Shown here: positions 44,812-53,035 of the stretch, one piece after another | How the letters are laid out: every line of letters begins with the position of its first letter | Numbering within the stretch: position 1 is the first letter of the stretch | NCBI GenBank assembly: GCA_020638655.1 | Contig: JACKIC010000008.1 | Span: forward strand, 62,001-126,000 | Origin: Planctomycetota bacterium | Lineage (GTDB): Bacteria; Planctomycetota; UBA1135; UBA2386 | Reading direction: 5' to 3' | DNA: 64,000 bases | Notes under the pieces: generated by a model | Seen by the model: the letters and a program-made list of their open reading frames with translations, nothing else | The model's database searches: none | What the model was told of the DNA's origin: nothing | Translations under genes and position numbers: made by a program

Positions 44812-46367
44812 GCGGGCGACGGCGCGGGGTCGGGGGTCGGCACGATCACCGCCGCGTGCTCGCGCGCCAGCGGTTGCCCCAGCATGCGCGCCAGCTCCGG
44901 CAACACCGACGGGCCGAAGGCGCGTTCGGCCATCGCCCGGTACGCGGGGCGGTCGAAGTACTCGCGGAACGCGGCGTCGCGGAAAGCCAACACCTCGGCG
45001 CCGCTGATGTGGCGCGTCGGCAGCGGCAGGCACGAGCGGCTGTGCTGCGAGTAGCCGTCCCAGCTCGCCGGCAGCGGCCAGCCGTTGGCCACCGCGTCGC
45101 GGTAGAGCTGCGAGCCCGGGTAGGCCATGGCCGAGAAGAAGTTGGCGAACTCGGTGTTGAGCTCCTTGGCGAAGTCGAGCGTCGTGCGCATCGACTCGTG
45201 GTCGTCCTCGGGCAGGCCGAAGATGTAGTTGCCCATCACCGCGATGCCGGCCGCGCGAACCAGCGAGATCGCCTTGTGCATCGCCGCGGGCTTGTAGCCC
45301 TTGTCGACGCCGGCCCGCACCTTCTCGCTCGCCGACTCGATGCCGATCGCGAGCCAGCGCACGCCGGCAGCACGCATCTTGGCGAGCAGTTCCCCGTCGC
45401 GGCAGGTGTCGACGCGCGCGTAGGCCCAGATGTTCAAATCGGCGTCGAGCGCCGTCAGCCCGTCGCAGATGCGCGAGACGTGCGCGCGGTCGAGCAGGAA
45501 CAGCTCGTCGGCGATCTTGATGTTCTGCACGCCGTGATCGACCACCAGGCGCGTGATGTCGGCGACGACGCGGTCGGGGTCGAACTTGCGGTAGCTGTTG
45601 CGCGTGTTGTCGAGGCCGGCGGCGGCCTCCCCTTCCTTGAACGGCGCCTGGATGCAGCAGAACGTGCACTGGAACGGGCAGCCCAGCGTCGTGTAGAGCG
45701 CGGCGTAGGGTTCGCGGCTCGGCCGGCCGAACGCGTGCCAGTTGTGCGCGCGGTAGCGCGTCATGTCGAGCAGGTCCCAGGCCATGCCGGGCATCTCGCC
45801 GGCGAGGTCGCGCACCAGCGGCGCGGCGGTGTTGCGCACGATCTGCTCACCGTCGCGCCACAGCAGCCCGGGCACCTTGGCCAGCTCAGGGCGCTCGCGA
45901 TCGGCGGCGAGCGCCGCGACCAGCGCGTCGATCGTGTAGGGTCCCTCCCCGGAGCAGACGAAGTCGACGTCCTCCTCGCGCAGGGTGCGTTCGGGCAGCG
46001 CCGCGACGTGGCCGCCGAGCAGCAACACGCGGCCCTCGGGATCGGCGGCGCGGATGCCCTCGATCGCGTCGCGCGCCCCGGGCATCGCGAAGGTCGAGGC
46101 GTTGGGGTTGTGGCCGTAGACGACCACCACCGTCAGCTTGGGCGCGCGTTCGGCCACCGCCGCGCCGATCTCGGCCGGCGACAGGTCGAGCGCGTTGGCG
46201 TCGAGGATCGACACCGAGCGGCCGCGGAGCCGCGCGTGCATCGCCAGCTGCGCCGCCCAGATCGGCGGCTCCTTGGCGGCGAGGTCGGCGCCGAGGTTCT
46301 GGTAGATGCGGCGGTGGCTGCCCGGGTTGACGAACAGCACGTCGAGGGACCGCTTGCCGTCGCTCAT
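44808..46367 (-). CDS. B12-binding-domain radical SAM enzyme in glycan locus (second)
   Basis: 519 residues from the ATG at 46365-46367. N-terminal B12-binding-like domain (VLFVNPGSHRRIYQNLG, IWAAQLAMHARLRGRSVSILDANALDLSP, VLLLGGHVAALPERTL), then the radical SAM motif CPFQCTFC at about 230-237, DELFLLDRAHV and WLAIGIESASEKVRAGVDKGY. It belongs to the family of long radical SAM proteins found in glycan and secondary-metabolite loci. It overlaps the E1-beta gene upstream and the glycosyltransferase downstream by four bases each. The likely reaction is methylation or another C-C or C-H transformation of a sugar precursor, but nothing in the sequence fixes the substrate. Confidence 0.85.
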   Translation of the reverse strand: MSDGKRSLDVLFVNPGSHRRIYQNLGADLAAKEPPIWAAQLAMHARLRGRSVSILDANALDLSPAEIGAAVAERAPKLTVVVVYGHNPNASTFAMPGARDAIEGIRAADPEGRVLLLGGHVAALPERTLREEDVDFVCSGEGPYTIDALVAALAADRERPELAKVPGLLWRDGEQIVRNTAAPLVRDLAGEMPGMAWDLLDMTRYRAHNWHAFGRPSREPYAALYTTLGCPFQCTFCCIQAPFKEGEAAAGLDNTRNSYRKFDPDRVVADITRLVVDHGVQNIKIADELFLLDRAHVSRICDGLTALDADLNIWAYARVDTCRDGELLAKMRAAGVRWLAIGIESASEKVRAGVDKGYKPAAMHKAISLVRAAGIAVMGNYIFGLPEDDHESMRTTLDFAKELNTEFANFFSAMAYPGSQLYRDAVANGWPLPASWDGYSQHSRSCLPLPTRHISGAEVLAFRDAAFREYFDRPAYRAMAERAFGPSVLPELARMLGQPLAREHAAVIVPTPDPAPSPA

Positions 46368-47404
46368 GCGCCCGCTCCGATCAGGTCGCGCGCCACGGGC
46401 GCGCCTTCGATCAACGCACCGAAGGCCGCCGCCAGCCGATCCGGTGTCTGATAGTAGGCGCGCTCGAGCACCCCGCTCGACGGCATGCCGCGATCGGGGA
46501 ACTGGATGCGCGTCGGCGGCGTCTGCAGGCTCGCGAACGCCCGCTCGGTGACCGCGGCGCAGACTTCGGCGCCGAAACCGCCGAACGGGAAGTCGTAGTC
46601 GACCACGCACAACTTGCCGGTGCGCTGCACCGAGGCGACGATCGTGTCGAGGTCCAGCGGCTTGATCGTGCGCGGATCGATCAGGTCGACGTCGAGGCCA
46701 TGCGCCTCGATCGCGGTCAGCGCGTGGATCGCGGCCAGCGAGCTGGCCACCACGGTGAGGCGCTCGCCGCGATGCAGCACGTTGGCCTTGCCGAGCGGCA
46801 GCGTGTAGATCGCCTCGGGCACGTCGCCCGTGTTCTTGTAGAGCCAGCGATGTTCGAGGAACAGCACCGGCGAGTCGTCGGCGACCGCCGACAGCAGCAG
46901 GCCCTTGGCGTCGTACGGCGTCGCCGGCGTCACCACCTTGAGGCCCGGGATGTGCGCGAACCAGCCGTGCAGCGTCTGCGAGTGCTGCGCGCCGCAGCCC
47001 CAGCCGCGACCGACGATGGCGCGGATCACCAGCGGCACCTTGACCTGATGGTCGAACATGTCCTGCCACTTGGCGACGTAGTTCACGATCTGGTCCATCG
47101 CCGTGAGCATGAAGTCGACGCGCAGGTGCACGTGGATCGGGCGCAGGCCGCTGAGCGCCGCGCCCAGGGCGACGCCGGTCATCGCGTTCTCGGAGATCGG
47201 CGTGCCGAGCACGCGCTCGGGAAACGACAGGTTGCTCATCGAGCCGAACACGCCGAACTTGTCGTCGGCGTCGAGCCCGATCGCGAACACGCGCTGGTCG
47301 TTGCCCATGGCCTGGTCGATGCCTTCGCGCAGGGCCTCGCAGTAGGTGATGCGGCGGCCGCCGGTCGGCGCCGTGTAGTTGCTGTCGAAACGGCTCCAGG
47401 GCAT
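46364..47404 (-). CDS. Thiamine-diphosphate dehydrogenase E1 beta subunit-like (transketolase C-terminal fold)
   Basis: 346 residues from the ATG at 47402-47404. Features of PDH/branched-chain E1-beta: ITYCEALREGIDQAMGNDQRVFAIGLDAD, GTPISENAMTGVALGAALSGLRPIHVHLRVDFMLTAMDQIVNYVAKW and RGWGCGAQHSQTLHGWFAHIPGLKVV. Its alpha partner lies just upstream with a two-base gap. There is no E2 or E3 gene nearby, so this pair is not a normal 2-oxo-acid dehydrogenase complex. In a glycan locus it may transfer a two- or three-carbon unit to a sugar. It is tightly packed between the alpha gene and the radical SAM gene. Confidence 0.85.
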   Translation of the reverse strand: MPWSRFDSNYTAPTGGRRITYCEALREGIDQAMGNDQRVFAIGLDADDKFGVFGSMSNLSFPERVLGTPISENAMTGVALGAALSGLRPIHVHLRVDFMLTAMDQIVNYVAKWQDMFDHQVKVPLVIRAIVGRGWGCGAQHSQTLHGWFAHIPGLKVVTPATPYDAKGLLLSAVADDSPVLFLEHRWLYKNTGDVPEAIYTLPLGKANVLHRGERLTVVASSLAAIHALTAIEAHGLDVDLIDPRTIKPLDLDTIVASVQRTGKLCVVDYDFPFGGFGAEVCAAVTERAFASLQTPPTRIQFPDRGMPSSGVLERAYYQTPDRLAAAFGALIEGAPVARDLIGAGA

Positions 47405-47406
47405 GG

Positions 47407-48357
47407 CTAGACGACCTCCAGCTGGGCGGGCGTGGGAAACGGGGAACTCTCGGCGAAGGCGATCGCGGCGTCGATCTGCTGCTCGACCGACAGGCGCACC
47501 TGCTCGAGCTCGCCGGCCCCGCACAGGTGGGTGTCCAGGAGCACACGCTCGAGTTTGCGGATCGGGCAGTCGCGCTGCTCGTCGATGCCGTTGCCGACGA
47601 TGTCGCAGCGCTCGTGGCCCTGGTGCTTCATCCAGCGCTTGGTCGGGCAGTGCAGGAACACCGGCCCGCCGCCGCTGCGGATCTGCGCCAGCGCCTCACC
47701 GGCCTGCTCGTGCACGGCCAGCACGTCGGTGCCGTCGGCGGTCATCGTGGTCATGTATTCGTCGGCCAGCGACGGGATGTCGAACGCGGCGTGGGCGCTC
47801 TTGGGCATCACGTTCGAGTAGCCGTTGTCCTCGCAGACGAACAGCACCGGCAGGCGCTGCAGCGCCGCGAAGTTGAGGCTCTCGTGGAACACGCCGGCGT
47901 TGGTGGCGGCGTCGCCGAACCACGACACGCCGACGAAGTCCGCGCCCGCCAACTTGCTGGCGAGGCCCGCGCCGACGCCCAGCGCGATGCTGCCGCCGAC
48001 GATCGCCGACGAGCCCGGCAGGCCGTGCTCGAGGTCGATCAGGTGCATCGAGCCGCCGAACGCGTGCGAGCAGCCGGTGCTGCGGCCGTACAGCTCGGCC
48101 ATCAGCTTGGGCAGCGGCAACCCCTTGGCGAGCGCCGGACCATGGGTGCGGTGCCCCAGGAACAGCTTGTCCGCGTCGGTGAGGTGGCGACAGACGCCGA
48201 CCGCGACCGCCTCCTGGCCGATGCACAGGTGCACCGGCGTCTCCATCACGTCGGTCGGATACAGGCGGGCGATGCGCTCGCTGGCCTGACGGATCAGGCG
48301 CATGCGCTGCAGCAGCCACAGGCCGTCGTCGCGGCGGATCGTACGTGGTCTCTCCAT
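47407..48357 (-). CDS. Thiamine-diphosphate dehydrogenase E1 alpha subunit-like
   Basis: 316 residues from the ATG at 48355-48357. The TPP-binding motif GDAATNAGVFHESLNFAALQRLPVLFVCEDNGYSN (shown in part) starts near 147, preceded by GHRTHGPALAKGLP and GGSMHLID. These are standard for the alpha subunit of 2-oxo-acid dehydrogenases (PdhA/AcoA type). It is followed two bases later by the beta subunit. Neither dihydrolipoamide acyltransferase nor lipoamide dehydrogenase is encoded nearby. The GHMP kinase gene ends two bases upstream (48360), so all three belong to one transcript. A glycan-precursor role is inferred from the location only. Confidence 0.85.
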   Translation of the reverse strand: MERPRTIRRDDGLWLLQRMRLIRQASERIARLYPTDVMETPVHLCIGQEAVAVGVCRHLTDADKLFLGHRTHGPALAKGLPLPKLMAELYGRSTGCSHAFGGSMHLIDLEHGLPGSSAIVGGSIALGVGAGLASKLAGADFVGVSWFGDAATNAGVFHESLNFAALQRLPVLFVCEDNGYSNVMPKSAHAAFDIPSLADEYMTTMTADGTDVLAVHEQAGEALAQIRSGGGPVFLHCPTKRWMKHQGHERCDIVGNGIDEQRDCPIRKLERVLLDTHLCGAGELEQVRLSVEQQIDAAIAFAESSPFPTPAQLEVV

Positions 48358-48359
48358 GA

Positions 48360-49487
48360 TCAACTCCTGGGGGCGCCGGCGCCGATCGGCGCCCCGCCCG
48401 GATACGGAATGGCCCAGTCCCCCTGCGCCGACGCGGCTTCGAGCTCGCGGAAGGCACGGATCGACTGTTCCGAGCGCGCCGTCTCGGCGGACGTGAAGTC
48501 CTCCTCGCGGCTGTAGAACAGGATCTGGCTGCCGCCGCTCTCGAACCGGAACGGCACGTGCACCAGTTCGGGCAGCGCCGCGCGGACGTCGGCCTGGCGC
48601 TCGGGCGGCACGAACAGCAGCAGGAAGCCGCCGCCGCCGGCCCCGGTGATCTTGCCGCCGAGCGCGCCGGCGCTGCGCGCCCGCGCGTACAGGTCGTCGA
48701 CCTCGGGGTTGCTGACGCTGGCGCCGAGGCTGCGTTTGAGCGACCAGGCCTCGTCGAGCAGCTGGCCGAACTCGTCGATCGGCCGGTCGCTGCCGACCAC
48801 CTCGATGCTCTCGTCGACGAGGTCGCGCAGCACCCGCAGCTGGCGCCGCTTGCTGCTGAGGTCGGTGACGTAGCTGGCCGCGACCGTCGCCGCGGTGCGT
48901 TCGATGCCCGTGTAGAACAGCATCAGGTGGTCGTCGAGCTCGTCGAGGCGGTCCTGCCGCACCACCACCGGCGCGACGTGGATCTGGCCGCTCGGCGCGA
49001 AGGTGATCTTGTTGAAGCCGCCGTGCGCAGCCGCGGCCTGGTCCTGCGAGCCGACCGTCTCCTGCAGGATCTGCTGCTCGACGTAGATCGCCTCGCTCAT
49101 CAGCTCGTGCTTGCCGACCATGCGGCCCTGCAGCGCGTAGAGCGCATGCAGCATGCCGACCGTGAACGCCGAGCTGGAGCCCATGCCGCTGCGCGCCGGC
49201 AGGTCGCCGACGTGGTGCAGCTCGAGGCCGCGCTCGAGACCGAAGTAGCCGAGCAGCGCGCGCACCACCGGGTGCTCGATGTCGGCGATCTCGCGCTTGT
49301 TCTCGACCTTGGACCAGACGATGCGGTAGCGGTGCTCGAAGAACGGCGGCAGGTGGCGGCACGACAGGTAGCAGTACTTGTCGATGGTCGTCGACAGCAC
49401 GGCGCCGCCGTGTTGCCGGTACCAACCGGGGTAGTCGGTGCCCCCGCCGAAGAACGAGATGCGGAAGGGCGTGCGGCTGATGATCAT
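48360..49487 (-). CDS. hddA: GHMP-family sugar kinase, probably heptose-7-phosphate 1-kinase
   Basis: 375 residues from the ATG at 49485-49487. GHMP motif 1 is in RTPFRISFFGGGTDYPGWY, motif 2 PARSGMGSSSAF near 96-107 is the ATP loop, and motif 3 GGKITGAGGGGFLLL is near the C-terminus. The RTPFRISFFGGGTDYP start is diagnostic of the D-glycero-D-manno-heptose-7-phosphate kinase (HddA) and fucokinase group. It sits in one coupled block with a nucleotidyltransferase fused to a GmhB-like phosphatase, supporting HddA: it would phosphorylate C1 of D-glycero-alpha-D-manno-heptose 7-phosphate. It overlaps that gene by four bases (49484-49487). Confidence 0.85.
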   Translation of the reverse strand: MIISRTPFRISFFGGGTDYPGWYRQHGGAVLSTTIDKYCYLSCRHLPPFFEHRYRIVWSKVENKREIADIEHPVVRALLGYFGLERGLELHHVGDLPARSGMGSSSAFTVGMLHALYALQGRMVGKHELMSEAIYVEQQILQETVGSQDQAAAAHGGFNKITFAPSGQIHVAPVVVRQDRLDELDDHLMLFYTGIERTAATVAASYVTDLSSKRRQLRVLRDLVDESIEVVGSDRPIDEFGQLLDEAWSLKRSLGASVSNPEVDDLYARARSAGALGGKITGAGGGGFLLLFVPPERQADVRAALPELVHVPFRFESGGSQILFYSREEDFTSAETARSEQSIRAFRELEAASAQGDWAIPYPGGAPIGAGAPRS

Positions 49488-50773
49488 CGGGACGTCTCCA
49501 GAGCCGCGAGTTGCTCGAGGTCGTCGACGACCACGTCCGGCTCGCAGCCGCGTTCGAGTTCGGTCTGCCGGCCGTAGCCGGTGCGCACCAGGGCGGTGCG
49601 GGCGCCGCGCCGCCGGCCGAGGTCGACGTCGCAGGCCTTGTCGCCGACGACGAGGCACCGGGCCGGCGCACAACCGGCGGCCTGCAGCGCGGCGTCGAGC
49701 AGGTCCGGCGCGGGCTTGCGGCAGGCGCAGCCCTCGTCGGGCCGGTGCGTGCAGCACCAGACGTTCGCGACGTGCACGCCGCAGATGGCCAGCTGCTGCA
49801 GCACCTCGTCGTTGACCGCGTGCATCGCGGCCTCGTCGAAATAGCCGCGGCCGACACCGGACTGGTTGCTGACGATCGCGATCTGGTAGCCGTGTTGCTG
49901 AAACCGACGCAGGCCCTCGACGACGCCCGGCAGCAGCTCGACAGCAGCGGGGTCACTCAGGTAGTGCCTTTCGACGATCAGCGTGCCATCGCGGTCGACG
50001 ACCAGCAGGCGGCGCGCGCGACCGGCGTCCACCGCGGCGAAGAACTCGCTGGCCCGGGCGTAGTCCGCGGGCACGCCGATGTCGAGGAACGGCGCGGCGA
50101 CGCGCACCGCGCGCAGCCCGTGACCCACCAGCGCCGGCAACACCTCACGCTCGAGCGAGACCTGACGACCTTCGGCGATGCCCTCGAGCACGGCCCGCGG
50201 CAGCCAGTAGATCCCCGCGTTGATCGGTCCCGTCGCGCCGGCGGCCTTTTCGCGGAAGGCCAGGACTTCGCCGCGCGCGCCGAGCTGCAGACTGCCGTAG
50301 CGGCCGGCCTCGTCGACGTCGACCGCCACCAGGGTCGGCTCTGCGCTCACGCGCGCCGCGGCGACGAACGCGCCGACGTCGAGCCCGCACCAGGAGTCCC
50401 CGTTGACGACCAGGGCACCGTCGTCGTCGAGGTGCGCGAGCGCCTGTCGCAGCGCGCCGGCGGTGCCCAGCGGCGCGCGCTCGACCGAGTGCACGAGCTG
50501 CATCGCGCCGAAGCGTTCGCCGAAGGTCGCCACGAACTGCTCGGCGAGGTGTCCCGTGCACAACACCGCGCGGCGGCACCCCGCGGCGTGCAGCTGATCG
50601 AGCAGGCGCTGCAGGAACGGCGCGCCGTCGACGAGCGCCAACGGCTTGGGCCGGTCGGCGACGACCTCGCGCAGGCGCGTGCCCATGCCGCCCGCGAGCA
50701 CCATCGCCACGAACCCGGGGCCTCGAGCCACACCTGGGCCACGCGCCGCATCTTTGGGGTTCGCCGTCGACAA
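49484..50773 (-). CDS. hddC: Nucleotidyltransferase-HAD phosphatase fusion (HddC-GmhB type)
   Basis: 429 residues as read from a TTG at 50773; a GTG at 50708-50710 just before MVLAGGMGTRLR may be the true start. The N-terminal ~240 residues are a sugar nucleotidyltransferase (LAGGMGTRLREVVADRPKPLALVDGAPFL, VVNGDSW). From about 250 comes a HAD phosphatase with VVDRDGTLI (about 257) and VSNQSGVGRGYFD, plus the CTHRPDEGCACRKP zinc loop of GmhB. The fusion would supply two consecutive steps after HddA: removal of the C7 phosphate and GDP transfer to the C1 phosphate. Together with HddA this makes GDP-D-glycero-alpha-D-manno-heptose; the isomerase GmhA is not in the window. Confidence 0.85.
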   Translation of the reverse strand: MSTANPKDAARGPGVARGPGFVAMVLAGGMGTRLREVVADRPKPLALVDGAPFLQRLLDQLHAAGCRRAVLCTGHLAEQFVATFGERFGAMQLVHSVERAPLGTAGALRQALAHLDDDGALVVNGDSWCGLDVGAFVAAARVSAEPTLVAVDVDEAGRYGSLQLGARGEVLAFREKAAGATGPINAGIYWLPRAVLEGIAEGRQVSLEREVLPALVGHGLRAVRVAAPFLDIGVPADYARASEFFAAVDAGRARRLLVVDRDGTLIVERHYLSDPAAVELLPGVVEGLRRFQQHGYQIAIVSNQSGVGRGYFDEAAMHAVNDEVLQQLAICGVHVANVWCCTHRPDEGCACRKPAPDLLDAALQAAGCAPARCLVVGDKACDVDLGRRRGARTALVRTGYGRQTELERGCEPDVVVDDLEQLAALETSR

Positions 50774-50852
50774 CTGGGGATCTCTCCGGCGTCGGTAGGG
50801 GCCGATGCCACCGGAGTTATCGGGTCCAGCGCGCTTCGACTTGAACCCGCCG

Positions 50853-51833
50853 TCAGCTGGTCAGCAGTCCCTGCAGCTTGTCGAGGCTCAGGTTGCCGCC
50901 GCACGCGAGCACTGCGGCCCGGCGCCCGCGCCCAGCCGGATCGGCCAGCAACCCGGCGATCGCGACCCCGGCCGCGCCCTCGAGCAGCTGGCGCTCCTCG
51001 GCGAGCGCGGTCACCACGGCTGCCGCGATCGCGGCCTCGTCGACCTCGACGAACCGGTCGACCAGCTGGCGGCACAGGTCGAACGTGATCGCGCCCGGTT
51101 CGACGCCGCCCGCGGTGCTGTCCGAGAGGGTCGGCGCGCACGGCACGTCGACGATGCGACCCTGCCGCACGCACTCGGCCATCGCCGGCGACGCCAGCGG
51201 TGAGCAGGCCACGAACTCGACCTGCGGCAGCAGGCTCTTCGCGTAGGCAGCCATGCCGGCGATCAGCCCCCCGCCGCCGAGCGCGACGTAGACGACCTCG
51301 ACCTGTGGCCAGAAGGCGAGCAGTTCGACGGCGACGGTGCCCTGGCCGGCGATCACCTCCAGGTCGTTGTAGGGCGACACGTAGGCGCGGCCGCTCGCCG
51401 CCGCGACGCGCCGGGCCTCCTGCTCGGTCAGCACGCAGTCGTCACCGAACACCTGCACCTGCGCGCCGGCCTCGAGGATGCGCGCACGCTTCTTCGCCGG
51501 CGTCGTCTCCGGCACGAACACCAGCGCCGAGGTGCCGAGCTGTCGCGCGGCCGCGGCGACGCCGAGCCCGTGGTTGCCCGAGGAGGCCGCGACCACGCCG
51601 GCGCGGCGCTGCTCGGCGGACAACTGCGCCAACGCATGGGTGGCCCCGCGCACCTTGAAGGAGCCCGTGTGCTGCAGGTTCTCGCACTTCAGCCGCACCT
51701 CGCCGCCGGTCGCCGCCGAAAGCCACGGCGAAGCCAGCAGCGGCGTGTGGCGCACGTGGCCGCGCAGCACCGTCGCCGCGCGTTCGACCCGCGCCGCCAC
51801 CTCGGCCGGGGTCAGCGTGCCCGCGGCGCTCAC
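50853..51833 (-). CDS. PLP-dependent threonine/serine dehydratase-like enzyme
   Basis: 326 residues. The GTG at 51831-51833 is used because it overlaps the stop of the upstream gene (GTGA). Fold-type II PLP enzyme: LKCENLQHTGSFKVRGA carries the PLP lysine, AASSGNHGLGVAAAARQLG the phosphate-binding loop, and VALGGGGLIAGM the glycine-rich loop; the SPYNDLEVIAGQGTVAVELL block is typical of threonine dehydratase and serine racemase. There is no C-terminal ACT domain, so it is a catabolic TdcB/serine-racemase-like type. It could form 2-oxobutyrate from threonine or act as a serine racemase. Confidence 0.85.
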   Translation of the reverse strand: MSAAGTLTPAEVAARVERAATVLRGHVRHTPLLASPWLSAATGGEVRLKCENLQHTGSFKVRGATHALAQLSAEQRRAGVVAASSGNHGLGVAAAARQLGTSALVFVPETTPAKKRARILEAGAQVQVFGDDCVLTEQEARRVAAASGRAYVSPYNDLEVIAGQGTVAVELLAFWPQVEVVYVALGGGGLIAGMAAYAKSLLPQVEFVACSPLASPAMAECVRQGRIVDVPCAPTLSDSTAGGVEPGAITFDLCRQLVDRFVEVDEAAIAAAVVTALAEERQLLEGAAGVAIAGLLADPAGRGRRAAVLACGGNLSLDKLQGLLTS

Positions 51834-53035
51834 TGCGGCGGCGCGAACGGGCGCCCCTGCAGCGGGTCGAGGAGCAGGGTCTGTCCCGGCGGCACCCGGA
51901 ACGCGGCGCCCGACCACTGCACCGTCGCCTGCGCGCCGCCCGTGAACTCGACGGCCGCCCCCTTCTGGATCGGCACCAGGGCGCCGGCGTCGAGCCCGCC
52001 ATCGGTCAGCTGGCCCTCGCGCCGCGGCTGCAGCAGCACGGTCACGCGGTGTCCGTTCTCGAGCACCGCCTCGCGCGTTCCGGAACCATCGCTCGCGAAC
52101 ACGAGCCGCGCCGGCCGATCGCCGCCCTGGAACACGGTGGCGCGGCCGGGACGGTCGTCGCCTTCCGCGGCGCGCAGCAACACGACCTCGGCGCGGCCCG
52201 GCGGCGGTCCCTCGGCAGGGTCGCCCGGCACGACCAGCAGCGTGCCGTCGGGCAGCACGAGCCGGTACTCACGCTTGACGGTGAGCAGGCGCAGGGCGGT
52301 GAAGTAACGCACCTCCACCGCGACCGCGGCTTCGGTCATCGAGACGATGCGCAGCTCGGCGGGGCCGCTCGAGACCAGCCGCGCGCTGTCCTGGAACAGG
52401 ATCTCGAACTCACCGGTCTGCCGCACCTCGATCTCGGCCCCGTCGCGCAGGGTCCCGAGCCTGTCGTAGTGGTAGAGCGGCGTGAACGGCTCGTCGGCGC
52501 GCTCTCGCCGCCACACGCGATCGCTGTGGCGCACGAGCATCGCCAGTTCCGGAGAATCCGGCAGCGGTTCCTTGCTGCGTGCCACGACCCAGGCCGGCCA
52601 CCCGGTGCTCGGCCCGAGTTTGGGCAGTTGCGGGATCATGGCCCCGGGCTCGAGCACGCCGCCGGGCTTCGGATAGGCGCCGAACAGGTTCGAGCTGAAG
52701 CTCGGGAAGCCCTGGAAGGTCGGCTGCGGCAGCGGCTGCGACCAGATCGGATCCAGGCGGTCCTGGGCGAGCGGCGGATCCTGCGGCTGCGGCGACGTGA
52801 GGATGCGCGGCGAGGTCAGGGGGCGCCCCTGCGCATCCAGGCCCGTGCCCGTGCCGGGAAACGGTCCGTACTGCGCCCCCGAGGGCGGACTCTGTCCCTG
52901 CTGCTGGCCGGGCGTGATCCCCTGGCCGGTCTGCGCCGTCAGCACCGGCAGCGCGAACACCCCGGCCGCGACCATCGCCGCGAGTTCGAGCGGGGTGGCG
53001 CGGCGGCGGCGCTGCACGTACGGCGGCTGGCTCAT
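51830..53035 (-). CDS. Hypothetical secreted/anchored protein, Pro/Gln-rich
   Basis: 401 residues from the ATG at 53033-53035. A basic start (QRRRRATP) and the hydrophobic segment LELAAMVAAGVFALPVLTA at about 16-34 form a signal or anchor sequence. A Gly/Pro/Gln-rich linker extends to about 130. The C-terminal half contains beta-strand-rich repeats (GAEIEVRQTGEFEILFQDSARLV and the LRIVSMTEAAVAVEVRYF region) that resemble the FecR/cupin-like folds of envelope proteins. No family is assigned. Its gene overlaps pfkA and the dehydratase by four bases each, so it is co-transcribed. Function unknown. Confidence 0.65.
   Translation of the reverse strand: MSQPPYVQRRRRATPLELAAMVAAGVFALPVLTAQTGQGITPGQQQGQSPPSGAQYGPFPGTGTGLDAQGRPLTSPRILTSPQPQDPPLAQDRLDPIWSQPLPQPTFQGFPSFSSNLFGAYPKPGGVLEPGAMIPQLPKLGPSTGWPAWVVARSKEPLPDSPELAMLVRHSDRVWRRERADEPFTPLYHYDRLGTLRDGAEIEVRQTGEFEILFQDSARLVSSGPAELRIVSMTEAAVAVEVRYFTALRLLTVKREYRLVLPDGTLLVVPGDPAEGPPPGRAEVVLLRAAEGDDRPGRATVFQGGDRPARLVFASDGSGTREAVLENGHRVTVLLQPRREGQLTDGGLDAGALVPIQKGAAVEFTGGAQATVQWSGAAFRVPPGQTLLLDPLQGRPFAPPQ

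Noticed and set aside
46364..48357. Ordinary pyruvate dehydrogenase operon.
   Set aside because: There is no E2 or E3 gene, and the neighbours are glycan genes.
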